Source: Streptomyces cavernae
GTDB lineage: Bacteria; Actinomycetota; Actinomycetes; Streptomycetales; Streptomycetaceae
Length of the DNA: 64,000 bases
Assembly (NCBI RefSeq): GCF_004023625.1
Contig: NZ_ML137712.1
Span: forward strand, 62,001-126,000
Direction of reading: 5' to 3'
Both the position numbers and the translations under genes were made by a program. Numbering within the stretch: the stretch's first letter is position 1; each line of letters starts with the position of its first letter. A model generated the notes under the pieces. The model saw only the letters and a program-made list of their open reading frames with translations. It ran no database searches and was not told the DNA's origin. Shown piece by piece: positions 8,059 to 14,855 of the stretch.

Positions 8059-10286
8059 GCACGGAGTCCGCCGGCCCGGAGGAAGTCGCGCCGGAGGGAA
8101 GCGAACCGGATGCCGCCGCGCCGGAGGGCCACGGGTCCGAGGCCGGGCCCGAGGGTGTCGAGCCCGGAGATGTCGTGTCCGAGGGTTCGGCCGGCCGGGA
8201 GCCCGCGGCCGATGCGGCGTCGGGCACGGACGCACCGCAGGTGTCCGAGGCCGAGGCCGAACTGGCGGCTCAACGACTGGACCGGGAACGGATCGAGCGG
8301 CGCAAGGCCGAGAGGAAGGGACCGATCGCCGCCGGGGCCAAGCTCAGCGGGAAGGCCGCCGATCTGCTGGCGGCCGTGCGGGCCGTGGAGAGCGGCGGGA
8401 AACCGGCGGGCACGGTCTTCGCCGAGCCGGAGCCCAGGCCCACGCCGCGCACCGAGCCGGAAACCGCGCGCCCGGCCTCCCCCGAGCCACGGCCGCACCC
8501 CACCGTGCCCTCCGCCCCCACCCCCGCGGCCCCCGCCGCGGAGACGGTCGCGGCCCTGGGAGCGGTGCTGGCGGAGGGCGGCGCCCCCGCCGCGCTCGCG
8601 CCGGGCACCGTCGCGGCGCTGGGTGAGGGGGCCGACGTCCGGCTGCGGGAGGACCCCTGGCAGCTGCTGCGGGTCGCCGGCGTCCGCCCCGAGCAGGCCG
8701 ACGGCTTCGCCCGGGCGCTGCTGGGCCCGGAGTGCGGCCCGGACGACGAACGGCGCGGCCGCGCGGTCACCGTCTGGCTGCTGCAACAGGCGGCTCTCGC
8801 GGGGCACACCGTGCTGGAACTCCCGGCGCTCACGACCGCGCTCGGGAAGTACGGGGTCCCGGACCCGGACGCGGCGCTCCAGGACGCCCTGGCGGAGGGC
8901 GAGGCACTGAGCTTCGAGGACGCGCTCGACCCGGCCGTCCCGGAGCCGCAGGAGCCCGACGAGGCCGAGGCGGAGCTCCCGGTGCGCGTCCTGGTCGGCC
9001 TCGAGCGGTACGCGCTCGCCGAGGAGAGCCTGGCCGACGGCCTCGCCCGCGTGGTCAACTCCGCGCCCAAGGAGGACCCGCCCATGTGGGAGGTGCCCGC
9101 AGGACCCGCGGCGGAGCTGATCCGCGCGGTCACCGCCCACGGCCTGGTCGTGCACACCGGGGGCGAGACGTCCCGCAGGGAAGCGGCGGCCCTGGTCGCG
9201 GTGGCCCGGGCGCACGGCCTGCGGGTGTACGCGGCGGCGCACAGCCCGGACGGGCGGGAGCGGTTCACCCGGCTGCTCGCGGCGGAGCATGGCGGGGCCG
9301 TGGCCGACGAGGGCGCGGGGAGCGGGGCCGTGGTGACCGTGGGCGGGCTGCTGTCCGGGGCCGAGGGGCCCCGGCGGGACGGGGACGGGGCCTTCGAGCT
9401 GGATCTGCTCGTCGTCCTCGACGCGCCCCAGCTGGACGTGGAGACTGCCGCCGTGATCGTCGAGTCGCTGCCCGACGGTGCGCGGTTCGTGCTCAGCGGG
9501 GACCCCGGGGTCCTCTGGTCCGCCGGACCCGGCCGGGTCTTCGCGGATCTGCTGGCGGCGCGGGTGTGTCCGCAGATCGCCTCGCGGACACCGGACCCGG
9601 GACCCATCGGTGAACTCGTCTCGGGGATCGGCATCGGTGAGCTGGAACAGATCGACGCGCCCGGCAAGGAGGTCGTGATCGTCCCGGTGCGCGACGCCGG
9701 CGAGGCGGTGTACCGCACGGTGCAGCTCGTCGCCGACTCAGTGCCGCGGGCCATCGGTGTTCCCGCCGAGCGGACCCAGGTGATCACTCCGGGCCATGGT
9801 GGGGCGGCGGGTACGCGCGCGTTGAACGCGGCGCTGAAGGACCGGCTCAACCCGGGGCCGGGGCGGTTCGGCGGATTCGACCCGGGCGACCGGATCGTCC
9901 ACACCCCCGCGTCCGCGCCGGGGCGTGCCGTACCGGGCCGGGTGGTCGGGGCCGACGCGGCCGGACTGCGTCTGGAGTGCGCGGGTGTGCCCGTCCTCGT
10001 CCCCAAGGACCAGGTGGAGCAGTCCGTGCGGCATGGGTGGGCGCTGACCGCGCACCAGGCGGTGGGGATGCGGTGGCCGGCCGTGGTGGTGGTGCTGCCG
10101 GGCGACGCCGCGCAGGCTCTGTCCAGGCCCTGGGTGTACACCGCCTTCGGGCGGGGCGAGCGGCATCTTTCCGTGGTGCACGGGGTGGAGGGGGCGCTGC
10201 CGCGTGCGGTCGCAGAGGTGCCTGCCAAGCCTCGTACGACTCGCCTGTGCACACTCCTCAAGACCCAGGTGCCGGTCACGGGCTGA
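8055..10286 (+). CDS. RecD2-like helix-hairpin-helix protein with degenerate helicase motifs
   Basis: 743 aa protein starting at a GTG that overlaps the aldo/keto reductase stop (GTGA). Residues 1-165 are Ala/Pro/Glu-rich and low complexity. A helix-hairpin-helix region follows (WQLLRVAGVRPEQADGF near 205) and then a RecD2-like helicase core. The place of the P-loop reads GGETSRREA instead of G-x4-GKT, and the Walker B region reads VLDAPQLD; motif III-like LSGDPGVLWSAGPG and C-terminal AHQAVGMRW are kept. It probably binds DNA but ATPase activity is doubtful. Homologues are annotated only as helix-hairpin-helix proteins. Confidence 0.8.
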   Translation: MSTESAGPEEVAPEGSEPDAAAPEGHGSEAGPEGVEPGDVVSEGSAGREPAADAASGTDAPQVSEAEAELAAQRLDRERIERRKAERKGPIAAGAKLSGKAADLLAAVRAVESGGKPAGTVFAEPEPRPTPRTEPETARPASPEPRPHPTVPSAPTPAAPAAETVAALGAVLAEGGAPAALAPGTVAALGEGADVRLREDPWQLLRVAGVRPEQADGFARALLGPECGPDDERRGRAVTVWLLQQAALAGHTVLELPALTTALGKYGVPDPDAALQDALAEGEALSFEDALDPAVPEPQEPDEAEAELPVRVLVGLERYALAEESLADGLARVVNSAPKEDPPMWEVPAGPAAELIRAVTAHGLVVHTGGETSRREAAALVAVARAHGLRVYAAAHSPDGRERFTRLLAAEHGGAVADEGAGSGAVVTVGGLLSGAEGPRRDGDGAFELDLLVVLDAPQLDVETAAVIVESLPDGARFVLSGDPGVLWSAGPGRVFADLLAARVCPQIASRTPDPGPIGELVSGIGIGELEQIDAPGKEVVIVPVRDAGEAVYRTVQLVADSVPRAIGVPAERTQVITPGHGGAAGTRALNAALKDRLNPGPGRFGGFDPGDRIVHTPASAPGRAVPGRVVGADAAGLRLECAGVPVLVPKDQVEQSVRHGWALTAHQAVGMRWPAVVVVLPGDAAQALSRPWVYTAFGRGERHLSVVHGVEGALPRAVAEVPAKPRTTRLCTLLKTQVPVTG

Positions 10287-10320
10287 GCCCGCCGGCGAGC
10301 GGCGCCTGCCCGCGCCAGGG

Positions 10321-10348
10321 GCGGACACCCGGAGCTCCGGGTGCCCGC
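10321..10348. terminator. Bidirectional hairpin terminator candidate
   Basis: A perfect 18-nt palindrome CACCCGGAGCTCCGGGTG at 10326-10343 extends to a 14-bp arm with one mismatch. It lies between the convergent RecD2-like gene and the acidic protein gene. There is no T-run, as is common in Streptomyces. Confidence 0.6.
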
Positions 10349-10381
10349 CACTGTTTCAGCCGTCCAGGCCTGCGCCGACTG

Positions 10382-11065
10382 TCAGCGTTCCACGTCCAGT
10401 GGCTCCAGGTCGTCGTCGTCGAGAGCAACGTCGAGGTCGGGGTCGGGGTCGTCCTCGAGGTCCTCCGTGGACTCCTCGTCGAACACCGCGCTGACGTCGA
10501 AACGGCAGACGACCCGCCCGGGGTCGGCCTGCTCGAACGGTGCCTCCAGCCACTCCCCCGGCTCGGCGGGTTCGTCCGCGGCGGTCACCCACAGCGTGGA
10601 GTCGCCCTCCTCGAGGCCGAACTCCTTGTGCCGGGAGGCGATTTCGTCCGGTTCGAATTCCCCGAAGAGAATGCCGAGCGATTCATGCACGGTGCCGGTC
10701 GTCTCCGCGGCCGGCTCCTCCACTGCCTCCACCCGCTGAGCCTGTGCCAGCAGTCGCTGCGGCTCCACCACGGCGTAGTCCCGGCGGATCAGCACACTGA
10801 TCGCGTTCGGCTCCTCGGGGCCCGTGTACGGCGGCATGTCCTCCGTGCCGGGGATCTCGAAGGGCGTGACCTCGTCATAGCGGTCGTAGAGGAGTTCGTC
10901 GTACTCCTCGGCGGCCGCGGCCAGCTCGTTGAACGCTTCGTAAACGGCCGGGTCGTCCTCCCCCGTCCTCCGCTCGACCGCCGCCAGGTGGCGGTCGAGC
11001 GCGGCCTTGACCGCCTCGGCGGCGGCGCGTACCTCGGCAGCGGTGGGCTGCGCAGCATCAGACAT
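10382..11065 (-). CDS. Conserved acidic hypothetical protein
   Basis: 227 aa protein beginning MSDAAQPTAAEVRAAAEAV. The first 100 residues are helical with a stretch rich in Glu, Asp and Tyr (FNELAAAAEEYDELLYDRYD); the C-terminus is a strongly acidic tail with repeated Asp and Glu. No signal peptide, membrane helix or catalytic motif was seen. The start at 11065 is preferred over the upstream frame because homologues in syntenic regions start there as I recall; the ribosome site is weak. It is divergent from the DUF5703 gene with only 47 bp between the starts, so the two share a promoter region. Confidence 0.8.
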   Translation of the reverse strand: MSDAAQPTAAEVRAAAEAVKAALDRHLAAVERRTGEDDPAVYEAFNELAAAAEEYDELLYDRYDEVTPFEIPGTEDMPPYTGPEEPNAISVLIRRDYAVVEPQRLLAQAQRVEAVEEPAAETTGTVHESLGILFGEFEPDEIASRHKEFGLEEGDSTLWVTAADEPAEPGEWLEAPFEQADPGRVVCRFDVSAVFDEESTEDLEDDPDPDLDVALDDDDLEPLDVER

Positions 11066-11112
11066 AGTGCAGACGCTATCCGTACCGGGCCTCTGCCCGC
11101 ACAATAGATGCG

Positions 11113-11301
11113 ATGCCGGAATACGAATTTGTCGACGTGTATGTGCCCCGCGGGGTGTCCCGCAAGGAAACCACACGACTGCTGACGGACCACGCCGAGT
11201 ACGGACACTGGGAGTTGGACCGCCTCAGCCTGCTTTCCGACGGTAGCCGCCGGGTGCGGCTGCGGCGCCGGATCATTCGCCAGGTGCGCGCCACATGGTG
11301 A
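11113..11301 (+). CDS. DUF5703 family small protein
   Basis: 62 aa protein recognised as DUF5703, a small actinobacterial family of unknown role. It begins MPEYEFVDVYVPRGVSRKE and ends in a very basic segment with repeated Arg, which could contact nucleic acid or membranes; this is inference. No signal peptide is present. It is divergent from the acidic hypothetical gene and convergent with the large chaplin gene, from which a long perfect hairpin separates it. Confidence 0.85.
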   Translation: MPEYEFVDVYVPRGVSRKETTRLLTDHAEYGHWELDRLSLLSDGSRRVRLRRRIIRQVRATW

Positions 11302-11315
11302 CGGAAGGCGGCTGA

Positions 11316-11353
11316 AACGGAGTGGTTCCCGCGGCCGCGGGAACCACTCCGTT
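11316..11353. terminator. Strong bidirectional hairpin between DUF5703 gene and chaplin gene
   Basis: A 38-nt perfect inverted repeat (19-bp arms, no loop bases) centred on GCGGCCGC. It starts 15 bp after the DUF5703 stop and ends 7 bp before the chaplin stop on the other strand, so it can stop transcription from both sides. Confidence 0.8.
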
Positions 11354-11360
11354 CGAGGTT

Positions 11361-12305
11361 TCACGCCGTCGCGCGCGCCTTCCTGTACAGCACGGCGCCC
11401 GCGAACAGTGCTCCCGCGCCCACCGGGAGCACCATGCCCAGCGGGAGGTCACTGCCGGTCTGGGCGAGCTGTGCCGTGGTGCGCGGTGCGGTGACGGAGT
11501 GGGGTTCCGGCTGGTTCCCGGCCGGAGGGCCGACCGGGTTCGCGCCACCGGGTGCGGTGGGCTCACCAGGGTTGCCCGGCTGGGCGGGGTGGCCGGGGTT
11601 GCCGATGTGACCGGGGTTCTCCGGACCGGCCTGGTAGTCGCCGCCCGTTCCGTTGCCGCACTCGTCGCCCGTCGTGGCGTTCGCGGCGCCGCCGATGGTG
11701 ACGCTGTTGCCGCAGACGTTCACCGGTGCGTGGACCGGGACCTGAATGTGGTTGCCGGAGGCGACACCCGGCGAACTGCTCGCCTGCCCGTCGGCCTGCG
11801 CCCCGCCACCGCCATACGCGCCGCCACCGCTGTGCGGACCACCGCCACCGTTCGGGCCCTGCCCCTGGGCTTGACCGGTGTTGGCGCACTCGTTGCCCGT
11901 CGTCGCGTTACCCGCGCCGGCGACGTCGACGCTGTTGCCGCAGACGTTCACCGGTGCGTGGACCGGGACCTGAAGGTGGTTGCCGGAGGCGACACCCGGC
12001 GAAGCGCTCGCCTGCCCGTCGGCCTGCGCCCCGCCACCGCCGGCCGTGCCCGGGTGCCGGACACCGCCGTTCACGCAAGCGTTGCCCATCGCCGGATTGA
12101 GTACGCCGACGACGTTCACGGTGTTTCCGCAGATGTTGACCGGTGCGTCGATCGGTGCCTGCACCGTGTTCCCCGACAGCACGCCGGGTGAGTCCGACGT
12201 CGAGCCCTGCGCGCCGGCGTCGGCGTGCGCATAACCGCCGGAGACGGCGAGCACACCGGTCGCGGCCGCCACCGTCATCAGGCTCTTGCGGGTGACCTGT
12301 CGCAT
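11361..12305 (-). CDS. chpC: Large cell-wall-anchored chaplin with three chaplin domains
   Basis: 314 aa secreted surface protein. A signal peptide ends near residue 29 (GGYAHADA). Three chaplin domains follow at about 39-79, 102-141 and 178-216, each with the SPGV-SGN start and paired cysteines C59/C77, C122/C140 and C198/C216. A Gly/Pro-rich stalk leads to LAQTG at 280-284, a hydrophobic helix and a basic tail, the class E sortase signal. Chaplins form amyloid fibrils that make aerial hyphae hydrophobic. S. coelicolor ChpA-C have two domains, so three is unusual. AAAGGGA precedes the ATG. The symbol rests on its position beside chpH. Confidence 0.9.
   Translation of the reverse strand: MRQVTRKSLMTVAAATGVLAVSGGYAHADAGAQGSTSDSPGVLSGNTVQAPIDAPVNICGNTVNVVGVLNPAMGNACVNGGVRHPGTAGGGGAQADGQASASPGVASGNHLQVPVHAPVNVCGNSVDVAGAGNATTGNECANTGQAQGQGPNGGGGPHSGGGAYGGGGAQADGQASSSPGVASGNHIQVPVHAPVNVCGNSVTIGGAANATTGDECGNGTGGDYQAGPENPGHIGNPGHPAQPGNPGEPTAPGGANPVGPPAGNQPEPHSVTAPRTTAQLAQTGSDLPLGMVLPVGAGALFAGAVLYRKARATA
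11701..12041. repeat. Near-identical 113-bp direct repeats inside the large chaplin gene
   Basis: The blocks 11701-11813 and 11929-12041 differ at only about three positions by eye. They encode most of chaplin domains 3 and 2 and the linker with ADGQAS, and point to a recent internal duplication or ongoing gene conversion. Confidence 0.85.
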
Positions 12306-12371
12306 TTCCCTTTTCCCTGTCTTAGACCTTAGGAATGCGCACGTGTCCCCAGTACGCGTGCGCCGAATACC

Positions 12372-12412
12372 CGTCGGCCCCGGAGCGCATGGCGCGCACT
12401 CCGGGGCCGACG
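12372..12412 (-). terminator. Terminator candidate after chpH
   Basis: A 14-bp perfect stem (CGTCGGCCCCGGAG with its complement) and a 13-nt loop lie 33 bp after the chpH stop. It would separate chpH transcription from the downstream chaplin gene, which then needs its own promoter in the 66 bp between this hairpin and its start. Confidence 0.65.
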
Positions 12413-12444
12413 CGGTTCAGACCCTCACGAGGTGAGGCACGACG

Positions 12445-12678
12445 TCACTGGTTGACGCAGGTGTTGCCGAAGGTGGGGTTCAGCAGGCCGATCACGGAGA
12501 CCGTGTTGCCGCACACGTTCACCGGGACGTGAACGGGCACCTGGACGACGTTGCCCGAGAGAACACCGGGGGAGTTCTGGGCGTGGCCCCCGGCGCTCGA
12601 GTCGGCCACGGCCATGCCCGCACCAGCGAGAACCAGACCACCGGTGGCGGCAGCGGCAGCGACGACCTTCTTGATCAT
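12445..12678 (-). CDS. chpH: Short chaplin ChpH
   Basis: 77 aa secreted single-domain chaplin. The signal peptide MIKKVVAAAAATGGLVLAGA ends near residue 25 (AVADS), leaving a mature peptide of about 52 aa with SPGVLSGNVVQVPVHVPVNV, the two conserved cysteines C56 and C74 and the terminal CVNQ. Such short chaplins assemble into the amphipathic amyloid film on spores and aerial hyphae and are disulfide-bonded inside the monomer. AGGAGG lies about 5 nt upstream of the ATG, one of the strongest ribosome sites in the window, which fits high expression. It is upstream of and parallel to the large chaplin gene. Confidence 0.95.
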   Translation of the reverse strand: MIKKVVAAAAATGGLVLAGAGMAVADSSAGGHAQNSPGVLSGNVVQVPVHVPVNVCGNTVSVIGLLNPTFGNTCVNQ

Positions 12679-12835
12679 TATTCCTCCTAGTTGGCATATG
12701 CGATTCCAACCGCGGATCGCATCACCTGTAACGAGGAGGGAGTAATGGGGCTACGACCTGATCGTCGCATTCACTCTTCCCGGTCGTCCTCCGTACGGGT
12801 TGGCGATTATTTGAGTGTCTTTTCAGCGGCCGAAT

Positions 12836-14161
12836 TCAGGACGCGTCGAGGAAGCGGTCGAGTACCCGGACGCCGAACTTGAGCCCTTCGACCGGCACCC
12901 GCTCGTCGACACCGTGGAACATGCCCGCGAAGTCCAGCTCGGGCGGCAGCTTCAGCGGTGCGAAGCCGAAGCAGCGGATGCCGAGGTCGGCGAAGGACTT
13001 GGCGTCGGTGCCGGCGGAGAGCATGTACGGGACGGCGCGGGCGATGGGGTCCTCGGCGACGAGCGCGGTCTGCATGGCTTCCACGATCGCCCCGTCGAAG
13101 GTGGTCTCCAGGGCCTTGTCCGCGTGCACGTCCTCACGCTTGACGTGCGGGCCGAGGATGCGGTCGAGGTCGGCCAGGAACTCCTCCTCGTAGCCGGGCA
13201 GGAAGCGGCCGTCGACGTGCGCGGTGGCCTGCCCGGGGATGACGTTCACCTTGTAACCGGCGCCGAGCTGGGTCGGGTTGGCGGTGTTGCGCAGCGAGGC
13301 GCCGATGAGCTTGGCGATGGTGCCCAGCTTGGCGAGCGTCTCGTCCATGTTCTCGGGGTCGAGTTCGGTGCCGAGCGCGTCACCGAGTTCGTCGAGGAAG
13401 TGGCGCAGGGTCTTGGTGACCCGGACCGGGAACTCGTGCCTGCCGAGGCGTGCGACGGCCTCGGACAGCTCGGTGATGGCGTTGTCCTTGTGGATCATCG
13501 AGCCGTGTCCGGCGGTGCCGTCCACGGTCAGCTTCATCCAGTGCATGCCCTTCTGGGCGGTCTCCACCAGGTAGAGCCTCAGTTGCTCGTTGACGGTGAG
13601 GGAGAAGCCGCCGACCTCGCTGATGGCCTCGCTGACGCCGTCGAAGAGTTCCGGGTGGTTGTCGACGAGATGGCGGGCGCCCCAGGTGCCGCCCGCCTCT
13701 TCGTCGGCGACGAAGGCCAGCACGACGTCCCGGGGCGGTTTGCGGCCGGAGCGCAGCCGGTCGCGTACGACCGCGAGGGTCATCGCGTCCATGTCCTTCA
13801 TGTCGACGGCGCCGCGGCCCCAGACGCAGTCGTCGGCGATCTCGCCGGAGAAGGGGTCGTGGGTCCAGTCGGCCGCGTTGGCGGGTACGACGTCGAGGTG
13901 ACCGTGGATGAGCAGCGCCGGCCGGGAGGGATCCTCGCCCTCGACCCGGGCGACCGTGGAGGCGCGGCCCTGGTGCGACTCGAAGATCTGCGGCTCGAGG
14001 CCCACCTCGGCGAGCTTCTCGGCGACGTACTCGGCGGCCCGCCGCTCCCCGGGACCGGAGTGGTCCCCGTAGTTGCTGGTGTCGATCCGGATCAGGTCGC
14101 GGCAGAGGTCAACCACCTCGTCCTCACCGGTCAGGGGCTTGGCCGTGTTCGACTCGCTCAC
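12836..14161 (-). CDS. M20 family metallopeptidase (dipeptidase/deacylase type)
   Basis: 441 aa cytoplasmic zinc hydrolase. Motifs in order: HGHLDVVP (first zinc His and its Asp), WGRGAVDMKD (bridging Asp), VADEEAGGTWG (catalytic Glu and zinc Glu), and a dimerisation domain between about 195 and 310 with GTAGHGSM. This family cleaves dipeptides or N-acyl amino acids; the precise substrate is not predictable. The GTG at 14161 (VSESNTAKP) has GGAGG 8 nt upstream; the frame open to 14227 is rejected. It reads toward chpH, and its own promoter faces the tRNA-Leu gene. Confidence 0.92.
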   Translation of the reverse strand: MSESNTAKPLTGEDEVVDLCRDLIRIDTSNYGDHSGPGERRAAEYVAEKLAEVGLEPQIFESHQGRASTVARVEGEDPSRPALLIHGHLDVVPANAADWTHDPFSGEIADDCVWGRGAVDMKDMDAMTLAVVRDRLRSGRKPPRDVVLAFVADEEAGGTWGARHLVDNHPELFDGVSEAISEVGGFSLTVNEQLRLYLVETAQKGMHWMKLTVDGTAGHGSMIHKDNAITELSEAVARLGRHEFPVRVTKTLRHFLDELGDALGTELDPENMDETLAKLGTIAKLIGASLRNTANPTQLGAGYKVNVIPGQATAHVDGRFLPGYEEEFLADLDRILGPHVKREDVHADKALETTFDGAIVEAMQTALVAEDPIARAVPYMLSAGTDAKSFADLGIRCFGFAPLKLPPELDFAGMFHGVDERVPVEGLKFGVRVLDRFLDAS

Positions 14162-14343
14162 GCTGCTTCCTCCCGCTGTCTTCGCTGGTGGTTCCTCATC
14201 CTCCCTCCCACCCCGGCCCTCGCCCAAGACGGGGCCGGGCCCGTCACAGGGCGTTCACGCGGCACCGGCCGGTGATCGGGGGAGCTCCAAAGCCTGGTAG
14301 TGTTTTCTCTGTCGCCGCGGGAGTCCCGCACGGCCGACACCTC

Positions 14344-14431
14344 GTCCGGGTGGCGGAATGGCAGACGCGCTAGCTTGAGGTGCTAGTGCCCTTTATCGGG
14401 CGTGGGGGTTCAAGTCCCCCCTCGGACACCA
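14344..14431 (+). tRNA. tRNA-Leu (anticodon GAG)
   Basis: A complete class II tRNA. The 7-bp acceptor stem pairs GTCCGGG with CTCGGAC (one G-T pair); the anticodon stem CTAGC/GCTAG holds the loop TTGAGGT with anticodon GAG; a long variable arm GTGCCCTTTATCGGGCGT follows; the T arm is GGGGG-TTCAAGT-CCCCC. The terminal CCA is encoded at 14429-14431. It reads CUC and CUU leucine codons and is not the bldA tRNA, which has anticodon UAA. Confidence 0.97.
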
Positions 14432-14437
14432 GTTGAG

Positions 14438-14459
14438 ACCCCACTTCGCGTGGGGTTTT
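14438..14459 (+). terminator. Intrinsic terminator of tRNA-Leu
   Basis: ACCCCAC TTCGC GTGGGGT followed by TTT, 7 nt after the tRNA CCA end. A 7-bp stem with a U-tract is a standard intrinsic terminator. Confidence 0.9.
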
Positions 14460-14855
14460 CTGGTTTCCAGGACCGTCCCGGCTGATGGTTCCACTTCGGT
14501 TCTCAGGACCTCGCTCCGGTTCTCACGACCGCCCCGGTCCGGCTCTCGAGACACCCATCCCGGTTCTCACGACTGCCCCGCTCCGATCTTCCGGGCCCCC
14601 TGTCCGGTTCAAAGGACCGCCCCGGTCCGGGACGGCATCCATGAAGGTCGGAGGGATTTCTCAACGGGATGCGGATGTCTCTCCGTGCGCGAGGGACTCA
14701 AGTGACCGAAACCCAAGGCTAACTGGCCGGGCTTCAGGTTGCATCCTCGCCTTTCGACCACCCACCCACATCCGATACGTCGGAGGTCTTCCCCAGGAGC
14801 CTCCCTGCCCTGCACCATGCCCGAGGGTTCACAGACGGATATGGGAGGCACATAC
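14460..14855. repeat. Spacer with degenerate CGGTTCTCACGAC repeats
   Basis: Between the tRNA terminator and the glycosidase gene the block CGGTTCTCACGAC-GCCCC recurs imperfectly five to six times (about 14495-14630), apparently a decayed tandem array with a period near 30 bp. No protein gene is supported. The promoter for the glycosidase probably lies in 14640-14840. Confidence 0.55.

Noticed and set aside
14344..14431. tRNA-Leu as the developmental bldA tRNA
   Set aside because: The anticodon is GAG, not TAA, so it cannot read the rare UUA codon.
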